Source: JACQFZ01 sp045810625 (GTDB taxonomy: Bacteria; Pseudomonadota; Gammaproteobacteria; Acidiferrobacterales; Sulfurifustaceae). Taken from it: 64,000 bases of DNA. A program made the position numbers and the translations under genes. Of this stretch, positions 51,415-60,788 are shown piece after piece. The notes below the pieces were generated by a model. The model saw only the letters and a list, made by a program, of their open reading frames with translations. It had not been told where the DNA came from and searched no databases. The DNA is taken from NCBI GenBank assembly GCA_045810625.1, contig JBJMVQ010000040.1:1-64000 (forward strand), in the 5' to 3' direction. How positions within the stretch are numbered: position 1 is the stretch's first letter; each line of letters starts with the position of its first letter.

Positions 51415-53652
51415 ACCGGGCGCTTCATGGTTTGCGCTGTTTTTCGCCGCGCGGCGCCGGCGGCTCACGGCGATGTCGTCGTCGCCGATGCGAACGGTTT
51501 CGCGTACGTCGCCGAAAACCAGATCGATCCGCCCGCCGGCAACGTCCACGACGGCAGCGGGCGGCGCCGCGCGATCCTCCACGGCGAGCAGCAGCGTGAC
51601 GACGCGCAGCGGCAGGCGCGTCGTGGCCGAGTAGCTGAGTAGCGGCGCCGGTTCCCGCCGGCCGTAGTCCGGCGCAACCCAGCCGCGCGCCGGGCTCGTC
51701 GCGCCTTGGGTCAGCGCGGCCGTGAGCGGCACCGACGCGAATGAACGAATCAGCAATGCGCCGCCGTCCGGTGTACCCGCCCGCGCCCACTGGTTGGCGT
51801 GCAACGCCGCTTCGATCGGCGCAAGCTGGAAGCACACGTCGATCCGATGGTCGGCGTTCCCGTGCAGGTCATCCACCACTACCCAGTAGCGCGGCTTGGC
51901 GAAAAACACGCGGCGCCGGTGTCTGACCGGATCGGGCAGACGTGCATACGCGTCGTGCTCGGCGTCGGCCAGATCGAACGCGTCGGTCGCTATCCAGCGG
52001 CGCAGCCGCGCGCGCGGCCGCGCGCGCCAGCGAAACGGTCCGGCGGCGTCCGCCTGGCTCAGGCCGTCCACCATCACCGTGCTGTGCGCGGCGCTGCTGC
52101 GGAAGTAATCACGCCAGCCGGCATCGGCGGTGTAGCAATAAGTGCCGGCGTCGACGAGCGAAGGTTTCCCGAACACGGCGCACTGAATCGCGAGGAGATC
52201 AGCGTGCCCGTGCCCGCCGCTCACCCGGCAGCCGAGCGGTCCGACGTCGAAGATCAGCTGATGCGCGCGCGGGTCCCAGCCGCTGCGCATGACGGCATAC
52301 CCACCGTCCGGAAACAGGCGCGCCGACGCCGCCGACGGCATCGGCGTCAGCGCCGCGAAAATTTGCAAACTATCCGCTCCGAGCAGCCACAGCATTTCCG
52401 GCGCCGGCTGCTGCGCCGCCCAAGCGTAGTCGGCGCGATGGAAAAACACGGCGGCGGCGGCAAAGACGCCGCGAAAATCGTCCGGCGCGCGGCGCGCGAG
52501 CGGCAGCAGCGAGCCGCCGTCAGCATCGCCGATTTGCGGCATCGAGCCGTCCGGGGCGCGCACCGCCAACAGAAAGTCGAGCATGCGCTGCACGCACTGC
52601 GGCACGGCCGCGGGAACCGCCATCGCGTTGCGTGCCGCGAGTACTAATAAGTGTAAATAGATCTCGACGGTGTAGCGCTGATAGCAGGTCGACTGCTCGA
52701 AGTAGACGCCGTCCGGCCACACTTGCGCGTCGATCTGCTCCAGCAGAATCCGCGTTCCGAGCGCGCGCCAGCGTGCGGCACCGCGCAGCTCGGGGAATAT
52801 CACACCGGCGTAAAACAGACCGAGCGCTTCGCCGGTAAGATGGGTGTTCGGCGAAAAATAATACGAGAGATAGCGTTCAATATATTCCGCATGCGCGCCG
52901 ATCCACGCGAGCATGTTCGCGTAGAGCGCCGGCGTGAGCGCCGCCGAGCCGCGGAAGAGAAATAACGCCCAGGTCCAGGAAATCAACCGCAGCGCCGCTT
53001 CCAGGCTGCTCGTCCAGTTGATTCCCATGCCGGGCGGGTTTGCGCGCATCCAGTCCTGCACGCAGGCGGCGAACAGCTGCGCATAGCGCTCGTCGCCGGT
53101 ATAGCGATACGCCTGGCCCAGATCGACCAGCCATTGGTGACGGTTCAGCTCCCACGTGACTTTGCTGTCGCCGACCTGCCCAACGTCGAGCGGATCGACG
53201 CGGCTCCAGTGCGTAAACGGGGCCGCCCGGCCCGATATCGGATCGACATGCCAGGCGATCGGATCGCCGAAATCCAAGTCGCGATAACCCAACAGGTCGA
53301 AACGCTTGCGCGCCACCGCCTCGGCGGCGGCGACCGCGCGATCGCGCGCCCACGGCATCTGCGCAGCGACGACAGCGGGCGTGCGTTCGTCACCCGCGCC
53401 GCGAAAGAACCGCTCACCAGCCGCGGCGCAGAAGCGATCGTAAAGCGTCCACTCCGCCTGCAGCCTTCCCTCCTTCGCCCGCGCGCGGACTTCCGCGCGG
53501 GCGAGCTCGGGCGTCAATTGCCGGTAAAGACGCGGGAACCGGTGGCTGCCGCCGGCTGCGACAGCCACCCGGTCGAGTTGCTTCGCAGCCTCCTGCCAGC
53601 CGCGATAGGCCAGCTCGGATGGCCGCATTCGGAGTAATCTTTGCAGATTCAC
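51412..53652 (-). CDS. Heparinase II/III-family polysaccharide lyase
   Basis: 746 residues. N-terminal alpha-barrel (MRANPPGMGINWTSSLEAAL, YYFSPNTHLTGEALGLFYAG, the conserved NxH/T-E lyase helices) and a C-terminal beta-domain: FPDGGYAVMRSGWDPRAHQL, SGGHGHADLLAIQCAVFGKP, VDAGTYCYTADAGWRDYFRS. Cleaves uronic-acid-containing polymer by beta-elimination, probably in the periplasm during export or turnover; no obvious signal peptide is visible. The last residues (AKNSANHEAPG) and the stop come from the flanking repeat. Confidence 0.88.
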   Translation of the reverse strand: MNLQRLLRMRPSELAYRGWQEAAKQLDRVAVAAGGSHRFPRLYRQLTPELARAEVRARAKEGRLQAEWTLYDRFCAAAGERFFRGAGDERTPAVVAAQMPWARDRAVAAAEAVARKRFDLLGYRDLDFGDPIAWHVDPISGRAAPFTHWSRVDPLDVGQVGDSKVTWELNRHQWLVDLGQAYRYTGDERYAQLFAACVQDWMRANPPGMGINWTSSLEAALRLISWTWALFLFRGSAALTPALYANMLAWIGAHAEYIERYLSYYFSPNTHLTGEALGLFYAGVIFPELRGAARWRALGTRILLEQIDAQVWPDGVYFEQSTCYQRYTVEIYLHLLVLAARNAMAVPAAVPQCVQRMLDFLLAVRAPDGSMPQIGDADGGSLLPLARRAPDDFRGVFAAAAVFFHRADYAWAAQQPAPEMLWLLGADSLQIFAALTPMPSAASARLFPDGGYAVMRSGWDPRAHQLIFDVGPLGCRVSGGHGHADLLAIQCAVFGKPSLVDAGTYCYTADAGWRDYFRSSAAHSTVMVDGLSQADAAGPFRWRARPRARLRRWIATDAFDLADAEHDAYARLPDPVRHRRRVFFAKPRYWVVVDDLHGNADHRIDVCFQLAPIEAALHANQWARAGTPDGGALLIRSFASVPLTAALTQGATSPARGWVAPDYGRREPAPLLSYSATTRLPLRVVTLLLAVEDRAAPPAAVVDVAGGRIDLVFGDVRETVRIGDDDIAVSRRRRAAKNSANHEAPG

Positions 53653-53716
53653 ATCCGTGCTCCGGCGACAACTCCCGGCTTCCCGCGTCGGTTTGGTTTT
53701 TTGCTACGCAACGCCG

Positions 53717-55219
53717 TCAGTTGCGCACGTCGAACGCATCGACCGCGATCTCGGTGCTGCTGGCGGCCGGGTTCTTCTTCTCGAGCAACTCAACCGTCAG
53801 CGTGTGTTGGCCGGCGGCAAGACCCGTGGTCGAGTAGACGACCGTCGATACTTGATCGGCGGGTAAATAGGTATCGATCTCGGCGACCGCGACCCCGTCG
53901 AGCACCACTTTGGCGAAACCGCCGAAGTGGCCGCGGTAACCGATCCAGCTCACCCCGGTGCCGGTGAAGTTGAATGTGGCTTGTGAGCCGATGCTGGCGG
54001 TGTACTTCGCCATCCCGCCGCTCCACGGCATCGTCGCCTCCAGGTTCCAGCCGGTGGTATAGGTGATCGACGGCGAGAACTCTTCGAAGCGCGTGACGGT
54101 TCCGCTCGGCGGCGGCGGAGGCGGCGGATTGCTCGAGCTGGTCACGTCGAACGCGTCGGCGACCACGATGGTGTCCGTCGCCAATGCATTCTTCGTGCCG
54201 GTCGCTTCGACCACCAGCGTGTGATCGCCGGCCGCGAGATCGGCGCTGGTAAATACCGGCTCCTGGATCGCCGCCGTCGCCGAGAACAGATCGACGGTGG
54301 CGACGAGCGCGCCGTCCAGAAATACACGTGCGATACCGCCGCGCATCTCCCGCCAACCGATCCAGCTCACGCGCGTCCCGTTGAAATTGAACGTCGCCTG
54401 CGCATTCGGGCCGCGCGTAAACGCCGCCGTGCCGCCGCTCCAGGCGAACGTGGTATCGCCGCGGACCCAGTTGGAGTCGAAACTCACGGACGGATCGGTC
54501 TCTTCGAAGCGCTTGACGGTCGTGGCCGGCGGCGTTGGCGCCGCATTCGCGACCTTGACGCTCACGGGCACCGACGTACCGATGTTACCGGCCGCGTCGC
54601 GCGCGACCGCCGTCAGGGTGTGCGTCGCATCGGCCGCGCCGGTGGTGTCCCACGCAATCGAATACGGCGCGGTCGTGTCTTCGGCGCCAAGGTTGGCGCC
54701 GTCGAGCTTGAACTGCACGCCCTTCACGCCGACGTTATCCGACGCGTCGGCGCTGACGGTGATCGTGCCGGCGACGGTCGAGTTGGTAGTGGGCGCGGTG
54801 ATATTCACCACCGGCGGCATGACATCGTTCGCAACCGTCACCGTTACCGGCGCCGACGTGACACGCAAGCCGAGCAGGCTGCGCCCGACCGCCGTCAGCG
54901 TATGCTTGCCGTTCGTTGCGGTCGTCGTGTTCCACGACACCGAGTACGGCGCCTGGGTGTCTTCCGCGCCGAGGTTGGCGCCGTCGAGCTTGAACTGCAC
55001 GCCGCCGACGACTAGAGCGCCGACGACGGTGACGCTCGCGGTCACCGTCGTCGTTCCGGTGACGGTAGCGCCATCCGCCGGCGAGGTAACGTTCACCGTC
55101 AGGCTGCCCAACAGGTCGGCGAGAACGGCGGGCGGCGACAGACAGGCCCAGCCGACGCCCACCGCCAGCGCCGCGGCGCGGATAAATCTACCAACACGCT
55201 TCTCACTGCTTCTGCTCAT
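53717..55219 (-). CDS. Secreted protein with two Ig-like repeats and two duplicated beta-domains
   Basis: 500 residues with a signal peptide (...ALAVGVGWACLSPPAVLA). Two bacterial Ig-like repeats share GGVQFKLDGANLGAEDT / KGVQFKLDGANLGAEDT. They are followed by two copies of a jelly-roll-like domain of about 125 residues, each starting RFEE..PS and containing ATFNFNGTRVSWIGWR / ATFNFTGTGVSWIGYR and a late A.DAFDV. A Pro-rich linker separates them. Likely binds the polymer or acts as a surface adhesin. It lies between the glycosyltransferase and heparinase genes, an unusual place for such a protein. Confidence 0.85.
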   Translation of the reverse strand: MSRSSEKRVGRFIRAAALAVGVGWACLSPPAVLADLLGSLTVNVTSPADGATVTGTTTVTASVTVVGALVVGGVQFKLDGANLGAEDTQAPYSVSWNTTTATNGKHTLTAVGRSLLGLRVTSAPVTVTVANDVMPPVVNITAPTTNSTVAGTITVSADASDNVGVKGVQFKLDGANLGAEDTTAPYSIAWDTTGAADATHTLTAVARDAAGNIGTSVPVSVKVANAAPTPPATTVKRFEETDPSVSFDSNWVRGDTTFAWSGGTAAFTRGPNAQATFNFNGTRVSWIGWREMRGGIARVFLDGALVATVDLFSATAAIQEPVFTSADLAAGDHTLVVEATGTKNALATDTIVVADAFDVTSSSNPPPPPPPSGTVTRFEEFSPSITYTTGWNLEATMPWSGGMAKYTASIGSQATFNFTGTGVSWIGYRGHFGGFAKVVLDGVAVAEIDTYLPADQVSTVVYSTTGLAAGQHTLTVELLEKKNPAASSTEIAVDAFDVRN

Positions 55220-55273
55220 TTCCCTTTCTCCTCATCTCAAACGGGACCGCGACCATCGCGATCCCGTGCTCCA

Positions 55274-56407
55274 TCACGCCGGCGGTCCGGCGTACGCCGC
55301 GGCCCACGCCGCGCGCACGCACGACCACGTGTATTGCTCGACTTCGGTGCGCGCGCGCCACGCCAGGCCCCGCGCGCGCACGGGATTCTCCAAAAGCGCG
55401 GCGACCGCGGCGGCCAGCGCCGCCGGGTCGTCCGGCGGAACGATGCAGCCGGTGTCGCCGCTGCGAACCAGGTTCGCGATGTCGCCGGTTCCCGTCGACA
55501 CCACGGGCAGTCCGGCGGCGAACGCCTCGAGCACCGATACCGGCTGGTTGTCGACGACCGAGGCGTTGACGAATATGTCGGCCGCGTCGTAATACGCCGG
55601 CATCGCCGCCGGCTCGACGCGGCCGGCAAAGCGAATCCCGCCGCAGCGCGCCGCGAGTCGCCGCAGCCGCGGTTCCTCGCTGCCGTAGCCGGCGAGCGTC
55701 AGCGTCGCACCCGGATAGCGCGCCCGCAGCCGCGCGAACGCCTCGATCACGGCACACACCCGATAATGCGGCTCGAAGTTGCGCGCGCACAGCAGCCGCG
55801 GACGCAGCGGCGTACGTTCGCGATAGCGAAAGCGCGACGTATCGACGACATTGGGAATCACGCGGGCGCGATAGCCGTGCCGCGCGAACACCTGCCGCAG
55901 GTATTCAGAAGGAACCACGATCTCGTCGGCCAGGCGCAGCCACGGATGCACCAGGCGGCCCCAATGCGCCAGGTGATCGTGCGCCTCGCCGCTGTGGTAA
56001 TTGAGCAGCACGCGTTTGCCGAGCGCGCGCGCGACGAGCATCGCCGGAACCGGCGCCAGCAGGAACGACCAGTACGACGCCGAATAGACGTGAACGACGT
56101 CGGCGCGGCGCAGCGCGCCGAGATTGGCGAAATAGAGCGCCTCGTTGAGAAGCGTCCTTATATAAGGATAACGGCGCAACCATTGCAGCCCGCGCGGGAA
56201 CGCCGGATTGACGGGCACGAACGCGACCGGGTAGCCGTCCCGTCGCAGGCACTCGGCGAGCGCGTGCGCCTGCACGCCCTGCCCGCCGACGATGTCGAGG
56301 CTTGGCGCCACCACGGCGACGCGGGGACGCAGCTGCCGCGCGTCGCCCGCGGTGTTCCGGGCGATTGACGATTCAACGCCAGCCGTCGATGACATGGACG
56401 ATTCCAA
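55274..56407 (-). CDS. Family 4 glycosyltransferase
   Basis: 377 residues. RVAVVAPSLDIVGGQGVQAHAL is the N-terminal acceptor-side motif. LLNYHSGEAHDHLAHWG, IPNVVDTSRFRYR, LTLAGYGSEEPRLRRLA and the donor-site block VNASVVDNQPVSVLEAFAAG (E-x7-E position) follow. Adds a hexose or uronic acid to the repeat unit. Located 92 bases downstream of the second amidotransferase. Confidence 0.9.
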   Translation of the reverse strand: MESSMSSTAGVESSIARNTAGDARQLRPRVAVVAPSLDIVGGQGVQAHALAECLRRDGYPVAFVPVNPAFPRGLQWLRRYPYIRTLLNEALYFANLGALRRADVVHVYSASYWSFLLAPVPAMLVARALGKRVLLNYHSGEAHDHLAHWGRLVHPWLRLADEIVVPSEYLRQVFARHGYRARVIPNVVDTSRFRYRERTPLRPRLLCARNFEPHYRVCAVIEAFARLRARYPGATLTLAGYGSEEPRLRRLAARCGGIRFAGRVEPAAMPAYYDAADIFVNASVVDNQPVSVLEAFAAGLPVVSTGTGDIANLVRSGDTGCIVPPDDPAALAAAVAALLENPVRARGLAWRARTEVEQYTWSCVRAAWAAAYAGPPA

Positions 56408-56499
56408 CCAAGGACCAGGAATGACGATCGAAAATGTTTAACCGAAGATGCGGTTTGCGAATCGCGCGATGTTTCCGTCAATACACGCCGGCACGTTGA

Positions 56500-58443
56500 T
56501 CACGGGGAAGCGGCATGAGCGCCGACGGCGTTTTGCATCTGCGCGAGCGGCACACCGGGGCGCGCCGGCCGCGCAACACGCGCGGCGTCGCCGTCGAGAA
56601 ACGTCCGGCACCACAGCTCGAACGAGATCAGCGTCCAAAGCTGCAGATCGAGCGGGCGGCCGCGATCGTGCAGCGCGATCAGCCGTTCGATGTAGGCGCC
56701 GTTGAAAATGCCGCGCCGCCGGCTGCGTTCGCCGAGCAGCAGCTCGCGCACGAACTCGCCGAGCCGGCCGCGGAACCAATGCCCGAGCGGAACGGCGAAG
56801 CCGCGCTTCGGCCGGTCGATGATGTCGTCGGGCAGGATGCCGCGCAGCGCCTGCTTGAAAATATATTTCCCGGTGCCGTCGCGCCGCTTGAGGTCGGGCG
56901 GAATCCGGCCCGCCAACTCGACCAGCCGATGATCCAACAGCGGCACGCGCGCTTCGATCGAATGCGCCATGCTCATTCGATCCACCTTCGTCAGGATATC
57001 GAGCGGCAGATAGTGTTTGAGATCGAAGTATTGCAGCGCCGACAACCAATGGCCGTTCGGTCTGGCCAGCAACGCCGCGGCGTCGCGCCACGCGTCTTCA
57101 TTACGTATGCGCGCGGCCACTTCGGGGCAGAACAACCGCTGCTGCTCGTCGCGCCGAAAGAACGTCAGCGCGTCGAGATAGCGCTCCGTGCCGGCGAGGG
57201 CGAAGTGCCGCAGGAAGTTGCGCCCGTGCGCGCCCTCGGGCAGCGCTGCGCCCACAAAGCCGAGGAGCCGTCGGAGCGCGGCGGGTGCGTGGCGATAGCG
57301 CCGCTCTTTTTCCTCGACCCGATACTTGTCGTAGCCGGCGAACAGCTCATCGCCGCCGTCGCCCGAAAGCACCACGGTGACCTCTTGCGCAGCGAGCTTC
57401 GATACCACGTAGGTCGGGATCGCCGACGAATCGCCGAACGGCTCATCGAGGTGCCACGCGAGATCCGGCAACAGCTCGGCAATATCCGGCTCGAGAATCA
57501 GCTCGTGATGATCGGTCGCGAACGCGGCGGCGACGCGGCGCGCGTACGGCGCTTCGTTGTGGTCGGCCTCGCGAAACCCGATCGAGAACGTCTTGACCGG
57601 GCGCGCGCTCAGGCGCGCCATCGTCGCCACGACCGCGCTCGAGTCGATGCCGCCGCTCAGGAACGCGCCGAGCGGAACGTCGCTCACCATATGCAGCCGC
57701 ACCGCTTCCTCGAGCAGCGCGCGCAAGCGCTCGACGAAGTACGCCTCGCCGCGCCCGTACTCCGGCGTGAACGAGGTGTCCCAGTAGCGCGCGATCCGCG
57801 GGGCACGCCGCGGCGCGAGCGTGAGCGTGTGACCGGGCTCGAGCTTGTGCACGCCGGCGACGATGCTTTCCGCCGCCGGCGTCGTCAAAAAAGCGAAGAC
57901 GTGATTGACGGCGCCCCAGTTCAATTTGCGCTCGACCTCGGGCAGCTGCAGCAGCACTTTCAGCTCCGAGGCGAACGCGAAGCGTCCGCCGACCTCGGTG
58001 TAGTACAGCGGCTTGATGCCGAGCCGGTCGCGCGCCACGAACAAGGTTTGCGCGCGCGCGTCCCACAGCGCGAACGCGAACATGCCGCGCAGCTTCTCGA
58101 CGCACGCCGTTCCGTATTCTTCGTAGAGATGAACGATGGTCTCGGTGTCGCTCGCCGTGTAGAAGGAATGCCCGCGGCGCTCCAGCTCGACGCGCAGCTC
58201 CCGGTAGTTGTAGATCTCGCCGTTCAAGACCACCCAGATGGAGCCGTCTTCGTTGCGCAGCGGCTGGCGGCCGGTATCGAGGTCGATGATGCTCAAGCGC
58301 CGCATGCCGAGCCCGACGCCGGCGGCGACATAAAATCCCTCGTCGTCCGGTCCGCGGTGCGTCATCGCCGCGCACATGGCGCGCAGCTCCTCGAGCGCCA
58401 CCGGCTTTGCGCCGGTGCTCACGATGCCGGCTATGCCGCACAT
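56500..58443 (-). CDS. Asparagine synthase-like amidotransferase, copy 2 (exosortase-A-system type)
   Basis: 647 residues from MCGIAGIVST with Cys2. HRGPDDEGFYV, LSIIDLDTGRQPL, GIKPLYYTEVGGRFAFASE, the ATP-site SGGIDSSAVVATMA and the acceptor-half PFGDSSAIPTYVVS are all conserved. The overall sequence matches the amidotransferase typically encoded beside exosortase A. It would amidate a polymer-linked acid using glutamine. A second such gene lies 6 kb away in the same cluster, so two amidation steps are likely. Confidence 0.92.
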   Translation of the reverse strand: MCGIAGIVSTGAKPVALEELRAMCAAMTHRGPDDEGFYVAAGVGLGMRRLSIIDLDTGRQPLRNEDGSIWVVLNGEIYNYRELRVELERRGHSFYTASDTETIVHLYEEYGTACVEKLRGMFAFALWDARAQTLFVARDRLGIKPLYYTEVGGRFAFASELKVLLQLPEVERKLNWGAVNHVFAFLTTPAAESIVAGVHKLEPGHTLTLAPRRAPRIARYWDTSFTPEYGRGEAYFVERLRALLEEAVRLHMVSDVPLGAFLSGGIDSSAVVATMARLSARPVKTFSIGFREADHNEAPYARRVAAAFATDHHELILEPDIAELLPDLAWHLDEPFGDSSAIPTYVVSKLAAQEVTVVLSGDGGDELFAGYDKYRVEEKERRYRHAPAALRRLLGFVGAALPEGAHGRNFLRHFALAGTERYLDALTFFRRDEQQRLFCPEVAARIRNEDAWRDAAALLARPNGHWLSALQYFDLKHYLPLDILTKVDRMSMAHSIEARVPLLDHRLVELAGRIPPDLKRRDGTGKYIFKQALRGILPDDIIDRPKRGFAVPLGHWFRGRLGEFVRELLLGERSRRRGIFNGAYIERLIALHDRGRPLDLQLWTLISFELWCRTFLDGDAARVARPARPGVPLAQMQNAVGAHAASP

Positions 58444-58474
58444 GCGGTTCGCGTCTCTGTCGCGCCGACGAAAA

Positions 58475-59203
58475 TCATCGTGACGCCCACGAGCGCCGCA
58501 CCCGCCGGCGCGTCATCTCCGGCCCGAGCGATTCCAACAAGAATGCGCAGCTCGGCGGCGTATCGTGCGCCGTCATCTGCACGCGCGGGCGCATGCAGAT
58601 GCGCCGTAAGTACATGCCGGCCACGATCCGAAAGCCGGCCTTCTCGATCGAGCGCCGGCATGGCGTGTTTTGCTCCTCGACCTTGGTGACGATTGCGGCG
58701 ACGCCCGCGCGGGCGAGGTGATCCGCCAATGTCGACCACGCGGCCGGCGCGACGCCGGTGCCGCGATAGCGCGGGTTGGCGATGGAATCCTCCATGCCGA
58801 CGGTGCGCGCGGGAAGCGCGAGCCAGCCGCCGGGCGCGGCCAATACCGGCATGCGCCCGCGGAAAATCCAGCAGGCAAACAACGCGTCGTTGCCGTTGCG
58901 AACCATCCACAGGTCGGCGCCGCCGGCGAGACGCCGTTGCGCCTCGGCGCGGCCGACCGTCTCGAGTTGCTCGAGCAGCGGCAAATCCGCCGCACCGGCG
59001 CGCATCAATTCGAGACCGGGACGCAGGTCGAATCGCGGCCGTGGGCTGCCGAGGTCGAGCCGGTACCAAACGTGACGCTCGCGCAAATACAGCGCCCGGC
59101 CGGCCGCCCACGCCGCGAGACGCGCGGCGCGTACGACGGCACCGACCGCGCCGTAGCGGCCGACGGCGGCCCGCAGGCGTTCGGTTATCGCGGCAGTGAT
59201 CAT
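58475..59203 (-). CDS. GNAT-family acetyltransferase-like protein
   Basis: 242 residues from an ATG at 59203. After an N-terminal stretch with a hydrophobic helix, VGMEDSIANPRYRGTGVAPAAW is the GNAT acetyl-CoA loop (R/Q-x-x-G-x-G/A), preceded by FACWIFRGRMPVLA and followed by TPCRRSIEKAGFRIVAGMYL, the typical last helix and strand. Possibly acetylates a sugar or an amine precursor for the polysaccharide. It lies 31 bases upstream of the amidotransferase gene. Confidence 0.78.
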   Translation of the reverse strand: MITAAITERLRAAVGRYGAVGAVVRAARLAAWAAGRALYLRERHVWYRLDLGSPRPRFDLRPGLELMRAGAADLPLLEQLETVGRAEAQRRLAGGADLWMVRNGNDALFACWIFRGRMPVLAAPGGWLALPARTVGMEDSIANPRYRGTGVAPAAWSTLADHLARAGVAAIVTKVEEQNTPCRRSIEKAGFRIVAGMYLRRICMRPRVQMTAHDTPPSCAFLLESLGPEMTRRRVRRSWASR

Positions 59204-59267
59204 GGGTCTCTCGAATCGCGAGTCGCCGGCCGGGAGCGGCGGATGTTCGCCGTTTGCATCCGCTCGG

Positions 59268-60788
59268 CTACCATCCGGCGCTTCGACGCACGCCGGCGAG
59301 CGGACGTTGCGCCCAATCGAGCAATGCGCGCTTCTCGGCAGCACTCAACGGACCGCACCGCCACAGCAGACCGGCGTACGACGCGGCATAGATCGAACCC
59401 GTCGTCGCCAAAGTGAACACCAGGTTCGCGTGGGTCAGCGCGGATTTCACCGCGAGCGCCGGGAGCGCCGCCGCCGCGCCGAGCGCGAGTATCGAGGCGA
59501 GCGCGCGCCACGGCAGGACGCGCGTGAAGCGCGTGTGCATCACGGTTCTGATTCGGACCAAGGCGATCGCCTTGGTCACGACCAGCGCCGTGAGCGTGGC
59601 GAGGACCGCGCCGTACAGGCCGAACACGGCCAGGAAACTGCTGATCGTCACGGCGATCAGCACCAGCTTGACCACGCTCAACCACATGAGGAAGCGGATC
59701 TGCGCGTACACGCGCAGTACCGCGTCGGTGGGAACGGTCGAGCACAGAATCGTCAGCGTCGAAACGATGAACACCGGCACGCTCGCCGCATATTTCGCCG
59801 TGAACAATCCCACGATCAGCTCGTGCGCCAGCGTGATCAAACCGCCGACCAGCGGCACGAGCAGCAGCGCGAGCTTGCGCGTCGTGTCGCGCCAGAGCGC
59901 CAGCACCGGCTCGCTCTGCCCCGTCAGCAAGTCTTCGCGCATCCTGACCATCATGACGTTGGCCGTGGCGCCGGTGAGAAAGTCGACGAACGGAATCGAA
60001 AGACAGCCGACGGCGTAGACGGCGAAGGTGGCCGCGTCGAAGCGAGCGGAGACCGCATACAGGTGCAGGTTGGTTTGCGCAACGTCGATCAGCACGTACA
60101 GCGCGAACGGCGCCGCATAGGCGAACTGAGCGCGCAGCAGACCGGCGTCCGGCGTGAACTCGCCGCGAAACTCGCGCGCCAGATAAAACAGCGCTGCGCC
60201 GAGACGCAGTAATGCGAACGCCACGGCGCCGAGCATCAGGCCCTGCAATCCGCCGAATGCGAGCACCGGCACGACCAGCAGCGCGGCGCGCGCCAGATCG
60301 GAGATCGCGTAGGCGCCCGAGGCATGCAAGTGGCGCTTGCGCGCGATCATGGCGATCTCGAGCGGGGTCGAGACCAGCATCAGCAACAGGAACAGGCCGA
60401 TCAGCGGCACATACCCGCCGAGCGCATCGTTGTTGAGCCAGTGCGCGACGCTTGCTTGTCCGCTCCACAACGCCGCCGCGCACACGGCGCCGGCGCCGGC
60501 GAGAACGAGCGCGGCGTTGAGCACGTACTTCCCGCCGTTTCGCGGCGCCGCGGGAAGAAAGTAGAACAGACCCTCGGCCATGCCGAGCTGCGCGACCCCG
60601 TAAAGCGTGGAAAAAATCAGAAACAGCTGTTTATAGGTCCCGAAATCGCTTTGATCGAGCGCGCGCGCGAGCACCACGGGAATGGCGAACGCCGCGACAA
60701 ACCCGAGCGCGCGCCCGGACATCAGCACGAACGCCGGACGAAAGACCGAGCCCGCCGGCGCGGCTACGACGCGTGGGCTTGCTTGCAT
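59268..60788 (-). CDS. Polysaccharide flippase / oligosaccharide transporter (MATE/Wzx-type)
   Basis: 506 residues with about 12-14 membrane helices and no large soluble domain (FVLMSGRALGFVAAFAIPVV, GVAQLGMAEGLFYFLPAAPR, LTGATANVMMVRMREDLLTG). It flips lipid-linked repeat units across the inner membrane. I chose the ATG at 60788, overlapping the deacetylase gene by 25 bases; the much longer open frame upstream is antisense-like garbage. Confidence 0.87.
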   Translation of the reverse strand: MQASPRVVAAPAGSVFRPAFVLMSGRALGFVAAFAIPVVLARALDQSDFGTYKQLFLIFSTLYGVAQLGMAEGLFYFLPAAPRNGGKYVLNAALVLAGAGAVCAAALWSGQASVAHWLNNDALGGYVPLIGLFLLLMLVSTPLEIAMIARKRHLHASGAYAISDLARAALLVVPVLAFGGLQGLMLGAVAFALLRLGAALFYLAREFRGEFTPDAGLLRAQFAYAAPFALYVLIDVAQTNLHLYAVSARFDAATFAVYAVGCLSIPFVDFLTGATANVMMVRMREDLLTGQSEPVLALWRDTTRKLALLLVPLVGGLITLAHELIVGLFTAKYAASVPVFIVSTLTILCSTVPTDAVLRVYAQIRFLMWLSVVKLVLIAVTISSFLAVFGLYGAVLATLTALVVTKAIALVRIRTVMHTRFTRVLPWRALASILALGAAAALPALAVKSALTHANLVFTLATTGSIYAASYAGLLWRCGPLSAAEKRALLDWAQRPLAGVRRSAGW

